DNA of 64,000 nucleotides from Ariolimax columbianus (GCA_036924085.1 JAVGWX010000014.1:37062056-37126055), one strand, 5' to 3'; counted from the first letter of the stretch, positions 47,601 through 59,017 are shown. Notes: a model not told the origin generated them from the letters alone. Numbers and translations are program-made.

Positions 47601-48079
47601 AGAAAGAAAAAACACCATCGCCTTTCCCCATATAAACAAACTGGTGGCCTAGCGCAATGAGGCCGCTTACACTTCATTCCCGACAGCCGTATTTGCCATC
47701 ATATATACATTTATCCAGCACAACTTCACATGTTAAAGCACTTTAAATTTAAATGTTGGCAACATTTACACAACCTGTGTGACGTGTATGGAGACTGTGC
47801 AGCCAAAAGAAGCAAAGTTGAACGCAGGATTCAGAATGTGTAATCTTCATGACGAGGGGAAACGGAAATGCATAATCCGCTGAGGTCTCGGCTTCCTTCT
47901 ACAGCCCCGTGACCAATTACGATTCAGCGTGCCCATGCTATTCTAACCTAGGATCATCGAATCACAAGTCGACAATTGGTCGTACATCTTTTAGTCAGCA
48001 ATAGAAGTGCGATTGTATTGTTCTTCAATCTAGGATTTTTGAAGGCATGCGCAAGATTTCTTCATCGAAGTCTTACAAT

Positions 48080-48375
48080 CGATCCCATGCGACAAAAATA
48101 AAACATGGCTACGTGAACAAGAAATGAGCTGGTACGGTAGCAGTACCCATACACTATTCTCATGCTGGCGTAAGGTCATAGAAATGAATGTGATGGGTTA
48201 TGAGCCATCCCGGTCGGTAACATCACTCACGGATGTACGGCCTTCTCTGAAACGTTTACACCATTCAAATGTCTTACCGTGGCTGTGTCTCACCACCTTG
48301 ATGTGATTGCAGTCGTCTTTAAATTTCCGCAGGTTTCCCGCCTTATTTGAGAAGAAACTTCATCATAACATCTGT
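48080..48375 (-). mobile_element. Decayed mariner-type transposase fragment
   Basis: The minus strand reads FEWCKRFREGRTSVSDVTDR after a frame change, close to the FxWxxRFxEGRxxxxDxxRxGRP pattern of the N-terminal domain of mariner/SETMAR-type transposases. Stops flank it. Confidence 0.5.
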
Positions 48376-48809
48376 TCCATGCAAGAACTAAAAGTGTTGT
48401 CCGCCATTTGTATTTATGTCACGCGGCTGGCACATGTCGAGTGTGACCCTAATTAATTAAAGTAGTTCCAGCACGCTTTAACCCATTCCGGAAGAGCTAG
48501 AACAATCAGTCCCGGTTTTGCGTACGCAGAAGAAGAAGAAGGTGCGTACGCAGAAGTCCCGGTTTGATTTGAACGATAATCGTATATTCTTTTACTAAAG
48601 TGAATTCCCTTATAACATTTATTTCTTTTGAAACATAGAACTACCAAATAGGAAAACACGGGGAACAACATGGCACGTCAATTTGATAAGAAATTCATCA
48701 TTAAACCTAAACATGGGAAGAACTGGTATTCCCCAAATAATCATGCTCTCCAAAAGTAGATTTAAGTACGGTATTAATTCTCTCAATGTGTAGTCGTCAG
48801 ATCATTGGA

Positions 48810-49220
48810 AGGTACTATCTTCTTCTTCTTCTTCTGTTGTTCTATTGCTCTTGCCATACGGCGTCGCAGAGAGACGGGATGCGTACATTTCTTGCCATCT
48901 CCAAGATGCAGGGTTGTGCTGTCGTTAGGTGTGACCTCCTTAGAGTGTCAGAGACACCCTCGATCCATCGACGACGTGGTCTGCCTCTTGCTGGTGGCTG
49001 GAGACCTACATATGATAGGCTTCTCATACATTGCTGGTCATAATGCATTTTGACTACATGACCAAACAACTTGATTTGTTGGAAGTCAATGTAGACAATA
49101 ACTGGGTTTGTCCCCACTGTCTGCCTCAGTCTGTTGTGTATTCGATAACCAATTGTCTTCCCTGCTGCACATCTCACACAGCGCATCTTACAGCTCTGGA
49201 TCTTACTCTTTCGGGTTGCT
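48810..49220 (-). mobile_element. LINE C-terminal fragment
   Basis: The minus strand reads QIKLFGHVVKMHYDQQCMRS and, continuing, GRPRRRWIEGVSDTLRRSHL and an ending near AVWQEQ, the usual C-terminal layout of RTE-type LINEs. A GAAGAAGAAGAAG tail follows at 48820-48834. Confidence 0.7.
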
Positions 49221-49439
49221 GGTAAGGATCATGATGAACATCGCGAACACAATATAGGAATTCATAGTTTATTTATCAGTCCCCTCTTAGTTGAAAGAAG
49301 CACTCACATGTGTTTGAAAATCGGTGCAATTAAAATTCTATTACATCTCTTTGTTCACGGACGCCATTTTAACGTATTACTACGACAGCCTCCTGTGGCA
49401 CGATACCATCAATATGCAGACATTTGCACGGGATACATC

Positions 49440-49810
49440 AGTGTTATGGCGTGGTTTGGCTTGGCTTCGTTCGTTCTCAATCTCCCGCTACCAAACCCTG
49501 AAAGGGCTTAAGTAGCAGAATGTAGTCCAGAGAACGGAATGCGTTGTGTCGTAGTTTACAGCTTGGCTGCGATATTTGCACCTTTCTGTCCAACACATCC
49601 GACTTCAGCAAGCATTTTTTTAGTACCGGGTTAGAATTCCCTCTTCGATCCCTTCTCCTAAGCCAGTCTGCCCTACTGCAGCCTGTTATCCAGGATCACC
49701 GCGTGGAGGTGTAGAAGGGTCTTGGCAGCTCTGGTTCGCTGGCCCTGACGCTAGCATTCAGCTATAGGTCGCTGACCGCTGCAGCTCATGCGCTGCTCAG
49801 CATCTTGACC
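49440..49810 (+). mobile_element. SINE-like repeat A, longest copy
   Basis: Runs from GGCTTCGTTCGTTCTCAATC through AGCAGAATGTAGTCCAGAGA, CGACTTCAGCAAGCATTTTT, AGTACCGGGTTAGAATTCCC (a weak B-box-like match) and GGTGTAGAAGGGTCTTGGCA to GCTCATGCGCTGCTCAGCAT. Six copies occur in the window in both orientations. Where the other end is preserved, the minus strand closes with a (GAA)n tail. Confidence 0.8.
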
Positions 49811-49954
49811 CCCACCAGTGTTCCAATCTATAAACGTACTTCTTGCTTTCTTTATTCGGGATTCGAAACACACACATGTTGGACATCACTTTCTAAGTAA
49901 TCCTCGTTTGTTTAGAAGACCTGATGTTCTGCTAATCCTTTCAGGTTATTATTA

Positions 49955-50012
49955 TGTCTGTGATATTCCTGTGATATTCCTGTGATATTCCTGTGATATT
50001 CCTGTGATATGT
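49955..50012 (+). repeat. 13-bp repeat TGTGATATTCC
   Basis: Five consecutive TGTGATATTCC-type units. Confidence 0.9.
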
Positions 50013-50174
50013 TAAGCCACAACAATCGCAAAAACAAACGTATTATCAGCATTTAGTAAACATTAATACCAGAAAACATACAATAAAGTATAGTAATAGA
50101 CAAATCACATTCGAATCATGGACCTCTAGGTGACTGCTGCGCTTTGCTACAAAGAAAGATGTGGATTAAGGTCA

Positions 50175-50560
50175 TCACCATCATGTAGCATGTCCTTTGT
50201 AGAACGTCGCTTCCATCACAGTCTGTCTAATAGAATCTCTTTCCCTTTGCCAAAACTTCAGCCTCCGCCACAATCATACCCAGACATTCCTGGATATCTT
50301 GGTGCCATCGTCTTCCTGATCTACCCCTGCCTCTTTTACCTGGTACCATACCTTCCATCACTGTTCTCTCAAGACCGTTGTGTCTCTTGAAGTGACCAAA
50401 CTATTTACATTTTCTGGCCATAATGAAATTGATAAACCAGTTCTCCTCTATTGTAAACTCTTGCCGAATGTCTACATTTGTCTTTTCCTCCGTTCCGGGT
50501 ATTCTGAGGATCTTTCTGTAACATTTTGACTCGAAGGATTCGAATGAAGGTAGACATCCA
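50175..50560 (-). mobile_element. RTE-like LINE 3' fragment
   Basis: The plus strand begins with CATCATGTAGCATGTCCTTT, the complement of the 3' end seen at 5157. The minus strand reads FESFESKCYRKILRIPGTEE, then INFIMARKCK and degraded C-terminal sequence. Same family as 5157-6272 and 15290-16190. Confidence 0.75.
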
Positions 50561-50819
50561 TAAAAGGAGTGACTGCTCATCATCACCAAAACTGTTCAGC
50601 TCCCTATGGGGCACAGGTTTTCAAGAAAAACACGTTAAGTTCTGCTGCCCTGGACCATCTGTTCAAGCTTAGTTCTTCACCATATGCGTCTTGGTCTACA
50701 TGTGTTCTTTTGCATTGGGGATTCCAAAACAAAGACTGTCTTGTAATGATATCAGCTGATGTCTCCGTAACGTGTCATCTCAAACGCCATCTACTTCTCC
50801 TCACATTGCTCCACCGATA

Positions 50820-51062
50820 ACGTTCTGGTTCTTTCCATTGTTTCCACGTTACTGATCTCATAAGGCCGTTTTAATTTCTCTATTCTGCCTGGTTCTTTCC
50901 ATTGCTTCCACGTTACTGATCTCATAAGGCCGTTTTAATTTCTCTATTATGTCTGGTTCTGTCCAACAGTTCCACATTAGTGATCTCATAAGGCCTTAAC
51001 AATTTCTATATTATGTCTGGTTCTGTCCAACAGTTCCACATTAGTGATTTTATCAGACCGAT
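50820..51062 (+). repeat. ~60-bp repeat, four copies
   Basis: Four diverged copies of GGTTCTKTCCAWYRKTTCCA, CRTTASTGATCTCATAAGGC and CGTTTTAATTTCTCTATT. The last two share TCTGTCCAACAGTTCCACAT. Confidence 0.8.
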
Positions 51063-51259
51063 TCAATCTCTGATTTCTGGAGAGCTATCCGTTTATGACG
51101 CCTTTACATTTTTGATTGTTGTCTTTTGAGCTCTACATGTTTCACCGCCAAACAACATAACTGATTTTTCATTGGAGCTAAAGATTCGCATTTGTGTGTT
51201 GGACTTAATATCTTTTCATTTTCGTAAGTTCTCCAAAATAATGCCATTTCATTCTTATT

Positions 51260-51850
51260 CTCATGTTGTGTGACATGTCTGCTCTCTCCTGTTGTGTGAC
51301 ATGTCTGCTCTCTCCTGTTGTGTGACATGTCTGCTCTCTCCTGTTGTGTGACATGTCTGCTCTCTCCTGTTGTGTGACATGTCTGCTCTCTCCTGTTGTG
51401 TGACATGTCTGCTCTCTCCTGTTGTGTGACATGTCTGCTCTCTCCTGTTGTGTAACATGTCTGTTCTCTCCTGTTGTGTGACATGTATATTATCTCCTGT
51501 TATATGACATGTCTGTTCACTCCTGTTATATGACATGTCTGTTTACTCCTGGTGTGTGATATGTCCACTCTCTCTCCTGCTGTGTGACATGTGGTGTCAT
51601 ATATTGTGTACCACATATGATGTCAATTGTTATGTTACAAATGTGTTTTCATTTGTTATGTGAGATATGCGTTGTCATTTGTTGTATAAGATATGTGTTG
51701 TCATTTGTTATGTGACATATGTGTTGTCATTTGTTATGTGATATATGTGTTGCCATTTGTTATATGACATATGTGTTGTCGTTTGTTGTGTGACATGTGT
51801 GGTATCATTTGTTATGTGACATATGTGTTGTCTCCTGCTGAAGGTGCCAA
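51260..51850 (+). repeat. 26-bp minisatellite with two subtypes
   Basis: 51268-51590 repeats TGTTGTGTGACATGTCTGCT CTCTCC; 51590-51850 repeats TGTTATGTGACATATGTGTT GTCATT. Both are 26 bp and align to each other, with intermediate units between 51480 and 51600. Confidence 0.93.
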
Positions 51851-52384
51851 CTAACGTTTCCTGTCTGGCCCCCAAGCTATTTCAACTATTCAATATAGAC
51901 CTAAGCTGATCAAGATACATTTAAAGACACTATTACATCTTTCACCATCATCACCTATAGATCACACATTCGCATATGTGTCGTAATGCATATTTTGACC
52001 ATCAACAAATGCAACGAAAGTGTTCTACTTGTGATGTGATTATCAAATCGATTGTTTGTTTCTAAAGTATAAAAAACAAACTATTTACACTATCTGACCC
52101 AATTATGGAAACAAATAAAAGTGTTTAAACACACTATATTGGCTGTGTGTTAGCTTTCTAAGCAGTTGTCGTGTCTTTTGTGTGGGTTCCAGTCTTAATG
52201 TGTGTGTGGCTATAGTTTGAACATGCTTCACGTGTGTAAGTTTATAAATGTGTCTGTCAACAACATTGCCGAATGCGTCCTAATATAGACACAAGGAATG
52301 TATGTTGAAAGAGGCGTACCGTCGCCACAAACTAAAGTTGAATAACGTATGCTCTATTCAACTCCTGTAGAATAGGGATGCGGA
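51851..52384. other. No gene recognised
   Basis: AT-rich spacer between two minisatellites. No coding or repeat signal noted. Confidence 0.45.
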
Positions 52385-53012
52385 GATTAACGTCTGGTCA
52401 GGTAAAATATACTGATCGGGCAATGTTAGTCAGGGTCAGGTAAAATATACTGATCGGGTAATGTTAGTCAGGGTCAGGTAAAATATACTGACCGGGCAAT
52501 GTTAGTCAGGGTCAGGTAAAATATACTGATCGGGCAATGTTAGTCAGGGTCAGGTAAAATATACTGATCGGGCAATGTTAGTCAGGGTCAGGTAAAATAT
52601 ACTGATCGGGCAATGTTAGTCAGGGTCAGGTAAAATATACTGATCGGGCAATGTTAGTCAGGGTCAGGTAAAATATACTGATCGGGCAATGTTAGTCAGG
52701 GTCAGGTAAAATATACTGATCGGGCAATGTTAGTCAGGGTCAGGTAAAATATACTGATCGGGCAATGTTAGTCAGGGTCAGGTAAAATATACTGATCGGG
52801 AAATGTTAGTCAGGGTCAGGTAAAATATACTGATCGGGAAATGTTAGTCAGGGTCAGGTAAAATATACTGATCGGGCAATGTTAGTCAGGGTCAGGTAAA
52901 ATATACTGATCGGGCAATGTTAGTCAGGGTCAGGTAAAACGTACTGATAGGGCAGCGTTAGTGATGATCAGGTAAAACAAATTGATAGGTCTATGTTAAT
53001 CAGGGTCGGGTA
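52385..53012 (+). repeat. 38-bp minisatellite, left part
   Basis: About 15 near-identical copies of CAGGGTCAGGTAAAATATAC followed by TGATCGGGCAATGTTAGT. The last two units (52930-53010) change to the TTGATAGGTCTATGTTAATC type found right of the LINE insertion. 52998-53012 is the left target-site duplication. Confidence 0.95.
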
Positions 53013-54086
53013 TCGATAAACACCACCTGCCAGAGGCTTATGGCGGTCATCAATGATTAACCACCTTGCTGGCAAGCGGCTACCCCCACCGTAAGAACTG
53101 TACTCTCCAACCCCTCTACCAACAGGAACACCCTACCATCTTTACTGAAAATTATCGCTTTGGAAACTAAAGACTCATCGAAAACATCCAAGTATACACA
53201 GATGGATCTGCCAGCGGGGCTACCACCAACGCTGCATTTAGCGCTGTAATTAAATACTATAACCTGCACCAAGAAGACCACCTCTACATCTACGCCCTTG
53301 TGGAGAAACTTGTTCCAATTACGAAGCAGAAATAATAGCAAAAGAAAAAGCTTCATGCCGAATAATCTCTGATTTTGAAAGCGGCACTAAAGCGGCCTGA
53401 AGAGATCGTTGTTTTCTCAGACTCAAAGTCTGCTCTCCAAGCCTTGGAAAACAGAATGTCTCCTGATGTTAATAATATCTACAAATTAATTTACCAATTG
53501 TTCACCTCTTATGGAGCGGAAGAAGTGCTCCAGTGGATTCGTGACCATGTCGGAGTCTCAGGAAATGAGAAGGCTGATGAGCTGGCCAGAAGCGGGGTGA
53601 TGCTACCACAGCCACTACCTACTATCACACTACAAACCTGCAACCAAATCCTGAAAAAATACATGTAGACAGGAGTGGCTAGATCAGTGGACGACATCCC
53701 AGACAGGTCGAGTATATTTTTAAAAAAACAAGCAAAACCAGAAACCCAGGACCCGGCCAAGAAACTAAAACGAAGAGACCAGAGTTTGATCTTCAAGCTG
53801 AGAACAGGCCATGCGCCTCTCAACAAACATCGGAATAGATTAGACCCACTGCGTGAACCAGCCTGCAGATTCTGCCATGACCACGAAGATTCAGTCGAGC
53901 ACCCCCTGACTTTGTGCCCAAGGCTGGCTGATCTGCGGGACCTGCTGCTACCACAACACCCCACCATACTCAACACGCTCTACACATCACTACAACAATT
54001 GAGGAGGAACGTGTGCTTTTGTGCGGGAGGCATTGGGCTGTCAAGAGCTGCCAGATCTCATCTAAAGGGATTGTATCATCATCATC
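53013..54086 (+). mobile_element. LINE RNase H to 3' end, inserted in a minisatellite with target-site duplication
   Basis: Flanked by AATCAGGGTCGGGTA (52998-53012 and 54087-54101). It reads VYTDGSASGATTNAAFSAVI (53190-53250), stops, then FSDSKSALQAL (53413-53445) and WIRDHVGVSGNEKADELARS, completing an RNase H domain. After an in-frame stop (53666-53668) it continues with LIFKLRTGHAPLNKHRNRLD and CRFCHDHEDSVEHPLTLCPR. It ends in a (ATC)n tail at 54073-54086. Related to, but distinct from, the I-like family at 41720, which has a GAA tail. Confidence 0.88.
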
Positions 54087-54446
54087 AATCAGGGTCGGGT
54101 AAAACATATTGATAGGTCTATGTTAATCAGAGTCCGGAAAAACATATTGATAGGTCTATGTTAATCAGAGTCCGGAAAAACATATTGATAGGTCTATGTT
54201 AATCAGAGTCCGGAAAAACATATTGATAGGTCTATGTTTATCAGAGTCCGGAAAAACATATTGATAGGTTTATTGTTAATCAGGTTCAAGTAAAACATAT
54301 TGATAGGTCTATGTTAATCAGGTTCAGGTAAAACATATTGATAGGTCTATGTTAATCACGGTCAGGTAAAACATATTCATAGGTCTATGTTAGTTATGGT
54401 CAGGGAATGTATACAGATAGGGCTGTGTCAATCAGGGTCAAGTACT
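54087..54446 (+). repeat. 38-bp minisatellite, right part
   Basis: About nine more diverged copies of ATATTGATAGGTCTATGTTA followed by ATCAGAGTCCGGAAAAAC or ATCAGGTTCAGGTAAAAC. Same period and core as the left part. Confidence 0.92.
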
Positions 54447-54948
54447 GATAAGACTATGTAAGCTAATGTCAACAAAAAGAACTACAACACGGTGATTGAC
54501 TTGAGTTCAGCTCATAAAGCACGAATTTTGTAGATTGTTAATTAGTGTACATTTATTCTCAACGTTGTCTATGACCTTCATACCCTTTCCTCTATCACGC
54601 GGATGACAGCTAGGAAGCATGTCTGGTTATTGGGGTAAACTGCTTTCTACTTTGATATCTTTTCCGGCCTTTTTTTCTTCCCTTGATCTCTAACTGATGA
54701 GTTATTCTATTCCACAAATTTGTTTGATGTTGCATCACTCCAACAGATGCCACTTAAACAGCGGAGGGATCTGCTGGTGAAAGTCTGCGGTTTAGGCGTA
54801 ATACACACTTGCAATTTCATGTTCTACAATTAATATCCAAACGTAACAATGTAGTTGGGCTTAAAAACAAGGTAAACAGCATAAACAACGACCAGGACGA
54901 TAAGGTTTCATAAATAGGGGCTTACGCAGAAAGGAAATATAGTAACTC
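54447..54948. other. No gene recognised
   Basis: Unique-looking AT-rich sequence; nothing supportable. Confidence 0.4.
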
Positions 54949-55320
54949 TTATGACAAGATCACTAATGTGTAATTATTGGACAGATTCCAGTAAACAACT
55001 ATCAACAGCTGCCGTGGCCGTACGTTGCGGCTTGTTCCCAGGTCGAGCTGAAGAGGGGTCTGCCAACTGCCATAACCCCACAAGATGCGTGGGTGACACC
55101 TCCTGCGACTCAAGCCGGCCTGTGAGTGGTTTCTTAATACAGAGGAATGATTTGAGATGGAGCTGATGAGCTGCGACGTTAGAATCCTGTCGGAAAACGT
55201 GTCTGAAGACATAAAGGCGACTTTGGTCCACATTTTCCAAGATGAGCGGGAGATTTGTCTGCGCGGTGAACTCAGCATTGTGAACAATGTCATGCCAGCA
55301 AATTTCCAAAATACGTCGCT
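54949..55320 (-). mobile_element. LINE C-terminal fragment
   Basis: The minus strand reads WHDIVHNAEFTAQTNL and SRLYVFRHVFRQDSNVAAHQ, resembling the RWxDxVxNxEVxxxTxLP...LFGHVxR end of a LINE. Decayed; weak assignment. Confidence 0.45.
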
Positions 55321-55329
55321 GGTTGAGCT

Positions 55330-55945
55330 AATGACAAGCCTTAAGTCTTGACAATCACGTTTAAGCAGTGTCCCCCAAGAAAGCAATACATGTAAGACAT
55401 TGGACGGCAATTGAAGCGGACTGTCGATGCGGAGTGAGCCTCTACGTTAAAGGAGATATGAGCCTTGGAGATTGTCCAGCCGGAAACGTAAATTCGTATA
55501 TCTACTTGGGCCAAGAGATCACCAACTCCCATTTAATACATCTGGAGATCTCACAAAGGCTAGCAGCAGGCTGGCTCAGCTTCAACTGTATTAAACATAT
55601 ACGGCAACAGATGCGAAACGTTAATAATAGAGCTCACACCTTCAGCAGTGTGGTTAGTCCAGTCATGGTATATGGCTGCGAGATGTGGAACCTACCGAAA
55701 GCTATTGCAGATAGACTACGCGTTGCCCAGCGAGCGATAGAGCGAAGAACATTGAAGATTTCCATTCGAGATCAAATCCGCAAGGCAGAGATCAGACGTC
55801 AAACTTCCTTCTCTGATATTTTAGATGTCGCGCTGTTTCAGAAATACAGATGGGCCGGCCATGTGGTGCGCATGTCGGATAACAGATGGACACGTAGAGT
55901 GACGTCGTGGTGGTCATACAACTTTAGCCGCCTAATGGCATAATG
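55330..55945 (+). mobile_element. LINE RT C-terminal fragment
   Basis: Reads YIYLGQEITNSHLIHLEISQ, then VVSPVMVYGCEMWNLPKAIA, RVAQRAIERRTLKISIRDQI and YRWAGHVVRMSDNRWTRRVT. This is the standard region after the RT catalytic box in RTE/BovB-type LINEs. The frame is open for 191 codons, so it is one of the better preserved fragments. Confidence 0.85.
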
Positions 55946-56555
55946 GATTCCCTGGACCCAACATGGTACACCAAGGTCAAAGAGCGAAATGAGTTAACTC
56001 AACATTTGGTTACCTGGCATCAGACACACGTGCTTGATTGAAAACCAGGATTTTGACATTTTTAAGATAGCCTTTGATCAGATATTATCTATCGAAGATC
56101 AATAACCGAGCAACACAAAAGCGCACTGTTGTTGAACTTTGTATAGTGTTGTTCTTGCGCTGCGCGGTGCGTCCCTAAGTTGAACACGACAAATACATTC
56201 ACAGAGTTGTCTAACAACTTGTCAGTTCATCAATCCAATTATTGATTTTTAAATTGTCATCAGTAACGGTAGATATATTCAAGTGAGTAGTTTGAAAGGT
56301 GACAATGTTTTGTGCAGCCTGTTAGCCAGTTAGAGTATCTTTTTTATTATTTAAATATAAATATGTAGCATACATATATATGTAGCCCTTTCAGTCATAA
56401 TGAAGATGATATGAAACAGAGTGGTAAACAAAAAATATATACATAGATTTTCGTCTTGTTTTCTTGATTTTTTCACTTCTCCGTGTTTCAAAAGCTGTTC
56501 TTCGCCAAGCGTGAAGTGTACTTTCATAGTGCTTTTATCCTTGGATTGGTCTGTA
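55946..56555. other. No gene recognised
   Basis: AT-rich flank after the LINE. No further motif seen. Confidence 0.4.
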
Positions 56556-56559
56556 GCTT

Positions 56560-56850
56560 TGTCTTTCCAGGATGTCAGGCTCAGGTCCAGGGCCGTCAGA
56601 TAACGCTAACACACATCTATGAACCTCATAAGGGACTTTGCAGCTTTGGTTCGCTGGCCCTGACGTAGCTGCTAACCCGGTACTCAAAAAAAAGCTTGCT
56701 GAAGTCGGATGTGTTTGACCGAAAGGTGCAAATATCGCAGTCATGCTGTAAACTACGACACAACGCATTCCGTTCTCTTGACTACAATCTGCTACTTAAG
56801 CCCTTTCAGTGTTTGGTAGTGGGAGATTGATAATGAACGAAGCGAAGCCA
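56560..56850 (-). mobile_element. SINE-like repeat A copy
   Basis: The reverse complement matches the 49440 copy: TTTGGTAG..., AGTCAAGAGAACGGAATGCG, TGCAAATATCGCAG-equivalent and GGTTCGCTGGCCCTGACG are all in order on the opposite strand. Confidence 0.8.
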
Positions 56851-56869
56851 TATGTGGTCGGATGAATGT

Positions 56870-57350
56870 TATAGTCAGGTCAGGTCAGGTCATCCTGTAA
56901 CCGGTGAGGTCGTTGGGGCACACATGAAGACATCCTAACAACACCACGCCACCCCTCTCTGTCAGATGCCGCTGCCTGTGACTCTTCTGGTCGGAGACTG
57001 GTCCATTCTTTTATGTTATCCTCTCATCTCTTTTTGGGCCGGCCTCTTCGTCGTCTGCCTTGCACCTTCCCGTGGAGGATTGTATTTGCAAGACCACTTG
57101 ATCTCGATATGTGACCGTACCAAGTGAGTTTCCTTCTTTTGACAGTTGCCAGGAGATCTTCGAAAGGCCCTATTGCTGTTGTAATTCTATCTCGTATTTC
57201 CTCATTTGTAACTCGATTTGTGTACGTGACGTTTAAAAGTTTTCGGAAACATCTCATCTCCAAAGCCTGTATCCGTCGTTGAAGGTCAGCTGTAACTGTC
57301 CATGTCTCACACGCATAGAGGAATATTGACAGGACCAGTGTACTGTTATA
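56870..57350 (-). mobile_element. LINE C-terminus
   Basis: The minus strand reads YACETWTVTADLQRRIQALE, MRCFRKLLNVTYTNRVTNEE, KLTWYGHISRSSGLANTILH and GKVQGRRRRGRPKKR. A stop follows and a further EDNIKEWTSL-type segment reads on. The ending carries a CAGGT triplet run at 56875-56890. One of the clearest LINE C-termini here. Confidence 0.85.
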
Positions 57351-57359
57351 GTACTATAC

Positions 57360-58030
57360 GCCAATGCCCATCGCAAGCGAATGTGTCGAAAGCGTCAGAC
57401 ATATGCATTCTGGTATGACCGCATTACTGCAGTTTTAATTACAATTTTACTGCACACGGGGCACATGAGGACTGTGGTTGTGATTTGACTGCGTCCGTCA
57501 TTTTGTGCAGCTCGCCTTTTCTGTGCTGTAGTTACGAGTATCTTCTCATAAATGTGAGCACAGTGTGTGATGGCGGAAGACCATGCTGGACAGTTGAGTG
57601 AAAGCACCTCCCGAGAGACGAAATCGTTAAGAAAACTGTTCAAATTGGCTGTCAGAGAACCTGTATATCGTTTCTAGTGTCTCCACTCCAAAAGGATTGC
57701 ATGGCCTGACCTCATCGCGCAACCGCCGCTAAGAGAGACGCTTATTGTGCACGTGAACAGCGTGTCCAGTCTAGATTCTCTGAGCCCTATGCAGCAGCGT
57801 AAGAATGCTCGAGAGCAAAGCCTTACATAGGATTTCATAGATAGGTCACGCTATCCTGTACGCTGATCTAGAGCAGCATGTGGAGACTGTTCATGTGGAA
57901 ATGATTGACGTGTCTGCTGTACACTGTCCGCGTTTCGCATGCGTATAGAAGGGTTTGTTAGCAACATAGAATAAAAGAAATTTATCTTGGCTGCAATACT
58001 GATGCGCAGCCGTTCGCAAAACGTGTGTTT
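57360..58030 (-). mobile_element. Strongly decayed LINE 3' fragment
   Basis: The minus strand has SCAPCAVKL (a Cys-x-x-Cys remnant), and HSTVQHGLPPSHTVLTFMRR upstream, plus further degraded sequence up to 58000 about wording-level similar to LINE C-termini with a terminal C2H2 finger. Many stops; tentative. Confidence 0.35.
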
Positions 58031-58049
58031 GGTGTCTCAATTCAACATG

Positions 58050-58054
58050 TAGAG

Positions 58055-58085
<31 letters not shown>

Positions 58086-58245
58086 CTTCTTCTTCTGCGA
58101 TCGTTCTCAATCTCCCGATACAAAGCCATGAAAAAAGCCTTTGCAAAAAACAGGAGAACGGAATGCGTTGTGTCGCTAGTTTACAGATTGACTGCGATAT
58201 TTGCACCTTTTGGTCCGACACATCCGTCATCGGCAGCTGTAGAGG
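58050..58245 (+). mobile_element. SINE-like repeat A copy with (TTC)n end
   Basis: Starts with about 15 TTC units (58049-58095), then GCGATCGTTCTCAATCTCCC and GAGAACGGAATGCGTTGTGT and GCGATATTTGCACC as in the other copies. In minus orientation this is a 3' GCAGAAGAAGAAG tail. Confidence 0.8.
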
Positions 58246-58284
58246 CTTAATCCATGTGTTTAGTGGCCCGGCTCATATTTTGTG

Positions 58285-58915
58285 GCTCGAATCTGGCGTT
58301 TGGTGGTTTGACTCAAACGCTTAATGGCTTGGCCTATGCGTTTGGTGGCTCAAATCGTTCATTTGGTGGCTTGACTCAACTGTTTGGTTGCTCGACCATG
58401 CGTTTGGTGGCCTGACTCAACTGTTTGGTTGCTCGACCATGCGTTTGGTGGCCTGACTCAACTGTTTGGTTGCTCGACCATGCGTTTGGTGGATGACTCA
58501 ACTGTTTGGTTGCTCGACCATGCGTTTGGTGGCTTGACAACAGTTTGGTGGATCGACCATGCGTTTGGTGGCTTGACTCAACTGTTTGGTTGCTCGACCA
58601 TGCGTTTGGTGGATGACTCAACTGTTTGGTTGCTCGACCATGCGTTTGGTGGCTTGACAACTGTTTGGTTGCTCGACCATGCGTTTGGTGGATGACTCAA
58701 CTGTTTGGTTGCTCGACCATGCGTTTGGTGGCTTGACAACTGTTTGGTGGATCGACCATGCGTTTGGTGGCTTGACTCAACTGTTTGGTTGCTCGACCAT
58801 GCGTTTTGTGGATGACTCAACTGTTTGGCTGCTCGACCATGCGTTTGGTGGTTTGACAACTGTTTGGTGGATCGACCATGCGTTTGGTGGCTTGACTCAA
58901 GCGTTTAGTGGCTCG
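58285..58915 (+). repeat. ~41-bp minisatellite
   Basis: About 15 copies built from CTGTTTGGTTGCTCGACCAT followed by GCGTTTGGTGGCYTGACTCAA, with shorter variants (GGATGACTCAA, GCTTGACAA). The pattern of short and long units recurs in blocks. Confidence 0.93.
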
Positions 58916-59017
58916 AATCGTGAGCTGGAAGGCCGAAAACCTATGTTTACGTCGTGGCTGAATAGAGAACTCCAACGTTCAAAAGGATTTACAGTACTTG
59001 TCATACTGAGGTCCAAG

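Noticed and set aside
53057..54112. Host RNase H-like gene
   Set aside because: The domain order, CCHC-like tail, in-frame stops, (ATC)n tail and target-site duplication identify a LINE.
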